From Isoetes taiwanensis (Eukaryota > Streptophyta > Lycopodiopsida > Isoetales > Isoetaceae), in the NCBI GenBank assembly GCA_021234155.1, contig JAJEKV010000023.1, forward strand, positions 6,157,945-6,221,944: a DNA stretch of 64,000 bases, written 5' to 3'. Shown in pieces: positions 23,131-32,596 of this stretch (position 1 is the first letter of the stretch; each line of letters starts with the position of its first letter). The position numbers and the translations under genes were made by a program. A model generated the notes under the pieces. It made no database searches. It worked only from the letters and a program-made list of their open reading frames with translations, and was not told where the DNA came from.

Positions 23131-25129
23131 TTGCTTGAATTGTCAATGGAAGGTAGAAAAGCATGTTCATCTTCTTGGGATCTCTTGAAGATGCAAGCAA
23201 CAATTAGCTGTGCCATGGCATGGACGGAATCATGACTTGCGAGCTGACCTGTTCAAGATTCAAGCAACCCAACATCGGTGACGTGCAACAAACCAAAAAT
23301 TTTGTTCTTCGTGTACATAACATTCTTTCTAATTTCTCCAAGGGTCAAGGAAATTTGAAGAGAGGAAGACAAAAAGAGAAAAGTATTCCTTGCTACATCG
23401 GTTGCAAATGTGATAACGATAAGATAGGTTTTATATGAGCTTGTTGAGTTGGCTCTCCAGGAAACTCAGATGAAATTATTATGACCACGATGCATCGACT
23501 GTAGCAACGAAATCCAGTTGCTCTAAAAAATCATTGCAATATACTACCTTGAATATGCAATTCAATATACATATGGAGACAAGCTCAAGGAAATAGCTTA
23601 CAAGGATCCCGCTACTCAAGAATCCTCAATTTCGGCCATGATGCTTTCAACTTAAATATTTGCTTTAACCATAAACACGAGGGGTTAGACCATTAATGCT
23701 AGCAACCCTAATAAATATTGGTATGTGTAGACAAATAGCCCATCCCCATTATGCATACAAAGGAAGTTGCCTTCACCGTGTGCCAAACCCAGTTCATTGA
23801 CATTCCCATTGCAATCCTGATTTTCCATCTGCAATGAGATAAGATCTCAAAACCTGGAATTTGAAAGCTTACTATTAAGATTTCAAAGTTTACTATTAAG
23901 ATTTCAAGCAATGTCAGGTGCCTTAGATTGGGAATGGCAGGTGCAACATTATGAGAAACTCTCATTCATCCTCTTGAATGCTCTCTAGGTCACATTAATC
24001 TATATGAAAACTTACATATTAATCTATACGAAAACTTACATCGTCATCCTTGCATCATAAATTGTGCACCCTTTTACCTAAGATCAATATTCTTACACCA
24101 TCAAAGTGAATTGAATGTTTATTTAAAGTGAATTTCGACTCATTTTCCTCCATAAAATAAATTCCATAGTAAATAAAAGAAACCCTTCAACTGAATAACC
24201 TCATATAAGAGGAAGGTTGGATGATTGAACTAAGAGTCATGCAAATAATAGAAAGGCTTGGCTTGTGGGTCCTACAATATTAGCGAGAATGATCATCTTC
24301 GAATAAATTGATCTAAGGAAAGAAATAGACCTATTTGTATAGGAATTTTCTTTAGAGATTGTTAAGGATGGTTTTTGAAGAAAACGCAAAAATAGTCCAC
24401 ATTAGTAACTTGACACAATATTTTAACTATCACATCTTAGCATCTTTAATAGTTTTTTTTACTTATGCCCCACGCCACCCCTAACATCTTTAACAAGTTT
24501 TGAACTTATGCCCAACACCGCCCACATTTGCAAGATGATGTGGTTACTAAGGAACATATACAAGATGTTAACAACCACACCATCGAAAACAACATATACA
24601 ATGACTTGCCAACATTAAGCATCATATTAAAGCACTAACTTCTACAGATCCCATTTATATGAACAACTAATAGACGATGCACCCAGATAGGTCATCGACC
24701 ATTATCCTCTGGGGACTAAGAATGACAATCTACAAGAAATTGCCGACAAATATCGGCATTCATTGGTCGAAATTGGAAATATGCATTATGCAATGAGAAT
24801 GTTCTATGATAGACTCTAAACTCCAAGCGAGGAAGTCATTTTGACAGAGTGCCGATGAGAGCTAAATGGATATAATAGCCTTGCAAGACAACATACCAAG
24901 TCGAGACAAAAATTCACCGTATGATGAATGCAAGATGATTGCTATACGAACATCTCAAAACTTTGTAAGTTGTTTCAAACTTTAAGCTCAAATGAATTTA
25001 AGGATAAATTCAAACTCCAATTTACAATGAACGACTATATATACCCAACTAGACGTTCTCAACTATATCTTGATTAATTTTTGAATTTAATCCCAATAAA
25101 AGCCCAGCAACGCTGGGCACTTTTTCTAG
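23131..25129. other. Helitron 3' part, no gene recognised
   Basis: AT-rich sequence with short internal duplications (for example AATCTAT-CGAAAACTTACAT near 24000 and an ACTTATGCCC block near 24460-24530). It ends in the Helitron hairpin and CTAG. Confidence 0.6.
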
Positions 25130-25221
25130 TTAGTATATAAAAATACATTTGATGAATTACATGATAATAGTGAAAAGAGAGTTACAATACACTTTAATTA
25201 ATTAACAAAACAAGTTTTCCA

Positions 25222-26030
25222 TCAACGATGTCGCTTCATAGACTTGAAGAAGTTCTTGACGTTCTTGAATCCTATGCCCTTGCCGACGTTCTGTAGGATT
25301 CTTGCCGCCGATCCTCCCTCCAAAGCTCTTGCCATCTGTGGTGCCGGAAGTTCTGGTGCCGTTGCCGCCACTACTGCCAAGTGCGCATCCCTGAGGTGGC
25401 CCCTTGCGAAATCGAGGGCATGAAGGGCTACGGATCTCTTGAAGAGTATAACATGGTCCATTCCGAAATCTATCTTGGCATGCTGCCCAAAACCTGTAAG
25501 TGCTATAAGGAGCGCCACGGATTCTTCACCCCTTGGGCTGAACTCCTTGTGAAAGACTATCATCGTCCCTGGCTAAGGGCGGGAAGATAGTACACGAAAG
25601 TGATTTACCCCCGCGGCGCCCCCGTGGCTCCCGTACTCTTCCTTTGCCGCCTCGCGCCGAACACATCTATTGCGGTAAGATCTTCGTGGTCTCTCCACAT
25701 AGTTGTTGGCGTTCTCCAAATTGATCTTTGCTAGATGATTCACGCGATGCTCTCGAGCGCGGGCGGTCGGTTGGAGCTTGGGCCTCTTCCCGGCTTGTAC
25801 AACCTGCTTTGGATTTCAAACTCTTCTTCGAGATGATGGGTTCCCTTTTTGAAACATGTACCTAATCTGTTGATACCGGATGTTCGACATAGTTTCCCCC
25901 GGTGATAGGAGTGTCGCCGCTACCTCCCCGTGGAATCTCTTGGTAGGAGTAGTCGATGAAGTCACTACCCGCTCTTGTGCCATAAGGCTTAGGAGCTCAT
26001 CGATCCCGAGGCCCTCCTCTCGACAATAGG
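25222..26030 (-). pseudogene. E2 extra reading frame 3 (unknown family)
   Basis: The best frame (25563-25222) reads MIVFHKEFSPRGEESVALLI and on to ARILQNVGKG, with a basic C-terminus ending FFKSMKRHR. It matches E3 38052-38714 along its length, apart from an E2 segment (about 25570-26030) broken by small indels. In E3 the same protein continues further N-terminally with a Gln-rich stretch. I do not recognise the family and no transmembrane segment or signal peptide is seen. Conservation in two separate elements and the codon-like pattern of differences suggest a real protein of the element. It lies between the second extra frame and gag and may be the C-terminal part of the same product. Confidence 0.6.
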
Positions 26031-26126
26031 GAAGATTGAGGATATCGGTGCATAATATATACTCCCTCGCCGCCGATGATCACCGGGTGAGGGCCGTGAT
26101 ACCCATTGGTGGCTCGAAATCCCCCT

Positions 26127-26744
26127 TTAGTGTTTCCTCGTTGTCGAAGCTAGACGCCTCTCCATCCTTCTTGCCTCCCTCATCTCCCAACTTGGGTTCT
26201 CTTCCTCCTCCTCTTCGTAATCCTGCTCAATCTGCAACATAGGTGCTTCTGATGTGGAGCCGTAATGCTCGTACGCCGTAGTCTCGATCTCATGGATGCT
26301 TATCTGGGCTGCCCGAGTGTCGAGAGGTGCCAAATCCAAAGGTTGAATTGACGGCTCCCCCGGTTGGTTAACTGCCCTATACTGCATGAACAATGCTAAG
26401 GCTGCTTAGCTTGAGAGGTACCTATGCCTATGATGCTTACAGGTCATGTAGTCTGGCATGTTTCTGGTTCTATCCCACAGCTTGTTCTTGCCCCTGGATC
26501 CCCCACCTATGGCTTGAGCAAGAGAGTCTAGAGAAACCCATTTCCCTCCCCTAGGTGGCAAGCTAACTTCCGAGGGCAGAATTTGCTGATCATATTGGCA
26601 AATGATGTCAGTGTAGTAAGGAGTTCTGGTCAAAGTGGCATGAAGATCAAAGAGATGATCGAAGACATGAAAGGCTTGCTCCGCAGGGAGTTCACGAATG
26701 TGATTAGAGTCATTGTACCATCTAACAAAGCTTGATGGCGCCAT
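26127..26744 (-). CDS. E2 extra reading frame 2 (unknown family)
   Basis: The start is ATG at 26744 (MAPSSFVRWYNDSNHIRELP), continuing with AFHVFDHLFDLHATLTRTPY and DYMTCKHHRHRY to a stop near 26406. A second open stretch (26393-26127) begins shortly after and ends in an acidic run, YEEEEEENPSWEMREARRME. A 40-base GTACCT...TGCAG segment separates the two. It looks like an intron but is very short for plants, so a frameshift or stop mutation is as likely. The same two parts occur in E3 (39569-38940). A TATA box lies about 110 bp upstream (26855-26862). No known domain is recognised. The acidic tail and aromatic-rich N-terminus suggest a soluble nuclear or cytosolic protein. Confidence 0.6.
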
Positions 26745-26854
26745 TGAGCAGAGGTGGCTATAAAAAATGGCTGATGGAAATAAGCAAAGGCCTAGGAAAT
26801 CGCCAAAGGGGCTGAGAGCAGTTCTGATGGGGAGAAAATAACAAATGAGGGCCC

Positions 26855-26862
26855 TTTTTATA
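26855..26862 (-). promoter_or_regulatory. TATA box for extra reading frame 2
   Basis: On the minus strand the sequence is GTCTATAAAAAGGGC, about 110 bp upstream of the ATG at 26744. The same box with similar flanks occurs in E3 at 50758-50765. An internal promoter would let this gene be transcribed independently of the LTR. Confidence 0.6.
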
Positions 26863-27038
26863 GACTAGGGGGTCCTCGGGTTCCGTGCACAAAGGTTCTT
26901 GGTGGGGCAGACTTCGAGTCTATGGCCATGGTTGTCCAAATGAGCCACCATGAAGTACAATTCTAGACAAAGCAAAGCAAGAAACACTACATGAGAGTTT
27001 GTTGGGTCAAAATTGGTCAACTTAGGCAAAATTGGGCA

Positions 27039-27315
27039 AAATCGGGTGGCGTCGCGAGAATTAGCTCTGCGTCGAGGGCGCAGACAGGTTTTTCGCGATG
27101 CGACCCGGTTTCGGGTCATTTCTATTCCTATGAAAGGTTTTTGGGAATTTAAACATCCTAACATGACTTTTCAGCATGCTTCTAACCTAACTAGCAACTT
27201 TTCTTACTTAAATTGGACACGTATTAGTATCAAAATGCCGAAATCGGGTGGCGTCGCGAGAAATAGCTCTGCGTCGAGGGCGCAGACAGGTTTTTCGCGA
27301 TGCGACCCGGTTTCG
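27039..27315. repeat. Pair of 75-bp GC-rich direct repeats between the histone-like gene and extra frame 2
   Basis: AAATCGGGTGGCGTCGCGAG begins copies at 27039-27113 and 27241-27315, which differ at one or two bases. Each contains TCTGCG-TCGAGGG-CGCAGA, a small hairpin, and several CpG sites in otherwise AT-rich DNA. A diverged pair is present at the same place in E3 (about 50945-51030 and 51150-51228). Confidence 0.9.
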
Positions 27316-27523
27316 CCAGTTTGGCAATTTTTTTGACTAATTAAGCTAGGGTTTCTAACTAATTAATTTTTCTTTCAACATTCCAATTTCAATGGTCAAA
27401 ACTAAAGTAAAATTTGAGCTACTTACACACATTTTCATACAAGAATTAAGGTCAGTTTACCACAAAATTTTGTATTTATGGGAAAACTTAACAATTACAT
27501 TAATTTTAGACAAAACTGCATCT

Positions 27524-28613
27524 TCAAGGGTATTCCTTGCGGATGCGACGCGCCAAGTGTATGTCCTTGGGCATCAAGGTCACCCTCTTCGCGTGGATCG
27601 CGCAGAGGTTCCCTTCCTCGAACAACTGGGTGAGCTCGGCCTCGCCGCCACCGCAAAGACCGAAGTTGTGAGCGACGCCACCCCAGAAGCCGGTGACGAA
27701 CTCCTGCATCACTCCCGCATGAGCCGCTCGAACGGTGCCTTCCTAATCAGGAGATTAGTGCACTGTTGAAAGTACTTAATCTCCCGGAAGACACGGGAGT
27801 GTATCGAATTAGGCCCGTGATGGACCTTCTTCGGCTTCTCCGGTGGTGGTGGCGGTGGCTTGGGCTGGTTCTTCTTGGGTCGGCCCCCCTCCACATAGCG
27901 CTCCACATTCTGGCGACAGTACCAGTCATTATACCTCGTCCAACGACGGAGGTATTCCTGGTACGCTTGAAGGCGGCGTTTGAAGAGTCTGTCCTCCTTC
28001 AAGGCGAAGGATCGCTCACCCGCCTTCTGCTTCTTGACCGCCTTAGGTGGCTTGGGCCACTTTGGGTAAGGTGGTCTAGCGTCGGGGTTTGAGGGTTCCC
28101 CGGCGCGCTCGTCCTCCTCGTTTTCTTCCTCTTCGACCTCCTCTTCTACCTCCTCCCGCTGCGGTTCTTCAATAACGACGGTCTTGCGAGGCCGGTCGTT
28201 CCTTCTCTTCGTTCTTCTCTCCTGCTCCCTCAGCTCCCGTTCTCTCTCCCTCTTCTTCCTTGCGGCCCTCTCTTCTGGCCACTCCGTAACCTTCTCCTTG
28301 CCCTTCTTCTTGGGCACCGGCCTGCCTCTTCAACTTGCTCTTCAACCTGCTCTTCCACCTCGGTGTCCGAAGGCCCGAAGTGACGGGATTCTCCGGTTCT
28401 CTGGGTGCCTGCTGATGAAGAGCTACTGCTAGGTGCGTCCTCCTCAGCGTCATGGTAGGTTGCGTCGCTGCTGCTGGAGGGAAACTCCTCTTCCCCCTTC
28501 TTAGGTCGGAGGTGCTCCGGGATTTTCTTCGTATGGCGTCCCGCTGCTACCTGCGCTATCGAGAGCGTGGGTTGCTCGCCGAACTTCCTAGCTGTCTGTT
28601 TGGTGCGAGCCAT
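27524..28613 (-). pseudogene. Retrotransposon-borne histone H3-like gene (E2 copy), two or more frameshifts
   Basis: ATG at 28613 starts MARTKQTARKFGEQPTLS; residues 1-9 after Met equal the canonical H3 tail, including Lys4 and Lys9, with Phe in place of Ser10. A Ser-rich and acidic stretch, a long Arg/Glu-rich probable coiled coil (RAARKKRERERELREQER) and a proline-rich region follow. The C-terminus is an H3 fold: [20 protein letters not shown] (alpha-N), [11 protein letters not shown] (alpha-1), then [20 protein letters not shown] and ARRIRKEYP (alpha-2 end, alpha-3). The position of H3 Lys56 is Gln. Frame breaks are seen near 28320 (4 bases fewer than E3) and 27712 (one base missing), and alpha-2 is scrambled between paired shifts. 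Length is about 363 codons against 136 residues for normal H3. There is no intron. It has its own TATA-like box, so separate transcription is possible. Confidence 0.9.
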
Positions 28614-28702
28614 ACTTGACGGTGGGGAAAACAGATGACATAAGGCTGATCAAGAGAGATAGGGTGGAGGAAAGTTTGGAGGAAAAAATGAGGTGTCAGG
28701 GA

Positions 28703-28710
28703 TATTTAAA
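28703..28710 (-). promoter_or_regulatory. TATA-like box for the histone-like gene
   Basis: The minus strand reads CTCTTTAAATATCC about 90 bp before the ATG at 28613, followed by a pyrimidine-rich leader (TTTCCTCCAAACTTTCCTCC). The same arrangement is present in E3 at 52585-52592, 80 bp from its ATG. Confidence 0.55.
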
Positions 28711-29068
28711 GAGGAGGGTCCCTGAGAATATTCTCCTACCATTAATAGGCCTACTTATTAGCCCCCCTTATTAATTACTCTATAGTACCCTTATTATTAA
28801 TGTATATTTAATTTTTAATATATACTGAAATTCGTATTATACCTTTAAATTTTCAAATTTCCTAATGGTTTGAGGTGTTAATTATCTCGTTTATTCCTGA
28901 CCTTAGGTGTCTAACACTTAACCTAATTCCTGACCCCTACCTAGGAGAAAAAATTTTCCCCTATTTTCGCGGTTCAATGGTGGAAATGTTTATTTCACAC
29001 CCCTATAGGCCTGTTAGACTACTTTTCTGGTTATGGTCAGTGCTAGTTCTTGGTCAACCAAGAACATC

Positions 29069-29080
29069 GCTCTGATACCA
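29069..29080 (-). promoter_or_regulatory. Primer-binding site of E2 (tRNA-iMet)
   Basis: The reverse complement is TGGTATCAGAGC, complementary to the 3' end of plant initiator Met-tRNA. It lies one base inside the 5' LTR. Confidence 0.95.
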
Positions 29081-29081
29081 T

Positions 29082-30033
29082 TGTGACGCTCCCTGCTAAA
29101 CATACGGCGCCCAGCCGTACACTTGGCAGGAAATCCCCCGTCCGGCTCATCAACCGCACAGGCCCTCCGTCTATCCCGCACTCTGGAATCCTCCGTAGTG
29201 CGGGAAGGGGACACGAAGGTGTCTTGCGCGCCCTTCCCCTATGGGCTCCTATCACAGCGGAAGCATAACTCGTCAGAACTAGCAATACAATACAATACAA
29301 TACAATATGCTACCTCGAGGGGTAGCTCAAACGCATATCCATAGATGCAAAGAACATAATCATATGCCATAAAACATGAGAGCTCCTACCCGTGGCTCCG
29401 ACACGAAAGGAAGTCGACTGACTGGATAGGTCTCAAGATAGAGCAGACTGAATCATAACAATGGCGGGGCTGGCATAAGACAATGGCTAGGGTTGACCAC
29501 TCCATCCGCCCCTCCTGTGCATACTTTGCAGATGGGCTAGATGAAGCTGTGGCATGACTCTAACCTTCTGGATACGCAATCCCATGGCATCACCCATCGA
29601 GACTACTCCAGGTTGCATCTCCCTGGTCCGACGAGGTAGGAAGGGTTGCATCTCCCCTTCCCGGGGTCTTAGCTGCTGCTCCAGGCTAGGCTATGACGAA
29701 CGATGCTCGAAACGGGGTTTCGGGCACGTAGATGAGAGTTCAGGTGCTAGGTCAGGGAAAAAGGTCTAGGGTTAGGGTTAGCGCTAATATAGGTGCGGGT
29801 CCACGTGGGATGCCACGTGGCACCACTAGGGTGAGGCCGTGTGGCGGTTGCTCCAATAGGATAAGGCCATGTGGAAATGGGTCTTATCCTAAGGTTATCT
29901 AAGTTAAGCAATTAACTTAGATGTGCACCCCTTGCCACTTATCCAAGGCATACAAGGCTACCTAGGTAGGCTTGTATGGTGACGGGTCCAGGCATATACG
30001 TATTTATGGCGTATATTCCCTTGGAACGTCACA
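29082..30033 (-). mobile_element. 5' LTR of E2 (952 bp, internally deleted)
   Basis: The edges are TGTGACGCTCC (29082) and GGAACGTCACA (30033). Compared with the 3' LTR and the E3 LTR, about 680 bp are missing between GGGGTCT (about 29669) and GCTGCTGCTCCAGG. The outer terminus is intact and flanked by the AATAG duplication. Confidence 0.92.
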
Positions 30034-30038
30034 AATAG

Positions 30039-32596
30039 TCTGGCAATCCAATTAGCAATAGCTAATGCAATACTCGATGGTGAGGCATCCAATTTATGGG
30101 TGGTCACCTTTCCTCAATGGTTTAAATAAATTATTATTTTAATGTCTCAACATATTTTTACCCATGGTATACTTAGACCTATTTATCAATGACCTTAGAC
30201 ATAAAACATCCTGCACTAACACCCCCAACCTAAGGAGTCTCTCCATGTACATTAGGGGAATTGCAAATTGTTTTCCAGAGTTTGGAGTTGTTCATAATCA
30301 ATAAGCAAGCTCACATTATATCTAATGCATGTCTGCTATGTTTTAGAGAGTTCATTCAGTCCGATAGAGCAAGCATCAGGCATAACAATAGAAATAATTT
30401 AATTTGATATTTACTGCGACGAATCCTCTTGAATGGAGAAAGAGAGCTTGGACTATAAGGGCTTCTTAGCTTCACTTCGCAGAGGTTTCAATTGTACTAA
30501 AGGCAATCTGTGCAATGCAAATTGACACATACAAGTTCCTCTCCATTCCATGCAAGATATTTAAGTAGTATAGCCATTGTTACATGGCACGATTATTCAA
30601 TCTAATTATGCAATCTTTTATGGCGCCACTCAATATTCTTGATTTCAAACGAAAAATTGCAAACCATATTATTGTATAGTTATCAAGCTTTCAGTTATTT
30701 TCAAATATTGCCATTTGTAGCAAATTTATTTCATAGTTCTACGTGTTCTGATGATATTATAGGCAAACATGCATATTTTCCAATTTGACAGACTTACCGT
30801 GAAGTCAACCTAGATTTTCGTCAGATGTTCAAGTGGGGAATTAGGCAAAGAAAAACCAAGATACCTGCTCCCTCTACATGACGCGCACTTGCATTCTGAC
30901 CCCCAAGGGTCCATACGGCGTCGGCTACGCCGGCACTAAATTCTTGTATATATATATAAGTGAATCCCCAGGGGCCTAGATTCTGATCTTATTTTGTGGT
31001 GAGGAAATCCCTCGGTAGAAAATGCGACTCCAAAATGGTATGGAAGAGATTTACGCCATGCGCCAAAACTTGCGCTGGAAAATCTATTGTGTCTTATTTG
31101 CGAAGATTGACCAACCAAATTTGTGCAATAACAAGACATGGTTGCCGTGGAAAAGGGGCCTAATTTCTTTTTACACAATGTGGGCCAATGGAAGAGCAAG
31201 ATCTTTTTCATGGAATGCCTCTGGCTTCAAAACATAGGCAAACAAACTGAAGATTAATTCCATTCCTAGACCCTATATGCTCTCTTTCCATCTCTGATGG
31301 ATATCATTTTTACCTGTTTTTGCATACAATGACATGTAAATAATTTGATATAGTAAGCTTTTGGCTATGGCTGTCGAACCAATGGTCTAATGGTGCGTAG
31401 TGGTATTCTCCAGGCATCCAAGCCTGCAAGGCAGTTTAGCTAAACCTCCAACAATCTCTCTTACGAGTTTGTCCTAACTCAAGCAAGTTGCTATTTATGT
31501 TCTAAGTCTCATGTATTTAAACGCATTGTTCATGTCATGCCATTCTGATCACCAGTGATCGATGTTGTAATCACTGCTTCTGTGATATGATTACAATCAA
31601 ATGCTTCAAAGAAAGCAACTTTCACATGTAGAAGTACCAAAGGAACATATTTCGAGGCAGCCAGGACTTTGTTATGGTGCTAAGGGTGCTTTCCCATGGA
31701 CGACCGGACCTGGATGAGGTCAGGCCCAGGTCCAAAAGTATTCGTCGGGATTATTTTCTGAATGAGGTTCTTAACCTCAGCCACTCCGGTTCTCAGCCCA
31801 TGGGAACATCGGAAAAGCAGACCAGAACTTCAGGAAACCTTGAGGTTTTCTGCCCATGGGAAAGCACCCTAAGGCAAAACCAGTTGGGAGATCCAATCAA
31901 GCTCAAGAAGATTCAAGGCCACATTCCCAAATAATTTGCAGCCTTCATCATTCCACCCTGAATCTTTTGAAAGTCTCTGATAGTGTGCATAGTGCTGGTC
32001 CAAATTGCTAGATGAAGCAGCACAATTGCCTGACACTCCTCTCAAGTTCCTCTCCACCATATGTCAATAGTTTTGTCCCATGGAAGGATCAGTCTGCTAA
32101 TGGTTCTGAATTGTAGAGCTTTTGTAAACTTTGCAGTGGAAAGTCTATCATCAAAGGCCTTTAGTCTGTGTACAGATCTTTCCTTAGACCTTTTTCCTTT
32201 TCTATATTAGATTCCTTGCTAATTCATTTATTCAGGCCCAATAAGGGCCTAGTAGCAGCTACAAGCAACTAACTCGGTGAAAATTGCCTAGGACCTGTGT
32301 TGAAAATGGTACACGCCAATTTTCTAGCACTGTATGAAATCATCAAAGGTAAGACGAATAAAACATCAAAGGTAGTCAATCTTGTAACCTTGGTTATTTC
32401 AAAGAAAAGATTCTAAAGTGTTTTCAAATGTAAGCTTGTCTTCTTTATGAGTTCATTAAGTAGCAGAATTGTATGCTAAAGGCAGAGCTTCTAAAATTTA
32501 ACAGATACGAAACTGTGATAACTAGCTAAACAAAATCTGAAGAGGCAAAACTGAGCTGCATGAGGAACAAGCTCAAGGAACTGAGCTGCTGAAGGG
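30039..32596. other. Flanking DNA between E2 and E3
   Basis: AT-rich, no supportable gene. A MITE lies at 31684-31869. The right limit is the abrupt start of E3 sequence at GGGGCCCATGATCAAG. Confidence 0.5.
31684..31869. mobile_element. Tourist-like MITE (PIF/Harbinger type), 186 bp
   Basis: The terminal inverted repeats are GGGTGCTTTCCCATGG and CCATGGGAAAGCACCC, flanked by a TAA target duplication (31681-31683 and 31870-31872). The interior contains a further inverted pair, GGACCTGG/CCAGGTCC. A 3-bp TAA/TTA duplication and GGG termini are typical of PIF/Harbinger MITEs. Confidence 0.92.

Larger units (their letters stand above)
20013..25129 (+). mobile_element. Non-autonomous Helitron (5,117 bp) inserted in E2
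   Basis: The 5' end is TCTATATATAATAATAAAGG. The 3' end has the hairpin GCCCAGC-AAC-GCTGGGC followed by ACTTTTTCTAG (CTAG terminus). There is no target duplication: the insertion lies between A (20012) and T (25130). The related element E3 shows the empty site as GACATTAATTAGTA around 37955, which matches the two flanks joined exactly. No Rep/helicase reading frame is present, so it would need an outside helper. It contains gene fragments with intron-like sequences in plus orientation, as Helitrons that capture genes do. Confidence 0.96.
12581..30033 (-). mobile_element. E2: complete LTR retrotransposon (chromovirus) with extra genes and a nested Helitron
   Basis: Both outer edges are defined. 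The left edge is AATAG|TGTGACGCTCC and the right edge is GGAACGTCACA|AATAG, giving a 5-bp TSD (12576-12580 and 30034-30038). On the minus strand the order is 5' LTR, tRNA-iMet primer-binding site, histone H3-like gene, second and third extra reading frames, gag-pol with chromodomain, 3' UTR, 3' LTR. The total is 17.45 kb, of which 5,117 bp is a later Helitron, so the element itself was about 12.3 kb. That is long for a chromovirus, and the excess is the roughly 3.4-kb block of extra genes between leader and gag. All coding regions carry breaks, so the copy is non-autonomous today. Confidence 0.92.

Noticed and set aside
26376-26415. A 40-base GT...AG intron in extra gene 2
   Set aside because: Too short for plant splicing, and the E3 copy does not keep a clean acceptor. 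A frameshift or stop is equally likely.
27039-27315. Direct repeats as a CRISPR-like array
   Set aside because: Only two 75-bp copies with a long spacer, in a plant retrotransposon.
27524-28613. The H3 tail match taken alone as a coincidence
   Set aside because: The tail is followed in the same gene by an unmistakable H3 fold at the C-terminus, so chance similarity is not a sensible explanation. The weaker tail in E3 is noted in its entry.
31370-31450. Possible tRNA gene (GGTCTAATGGT...)
   Set aside because: D-arm-like text is present but no acceptor stem or T-loop sequence fits a cloverleaf.
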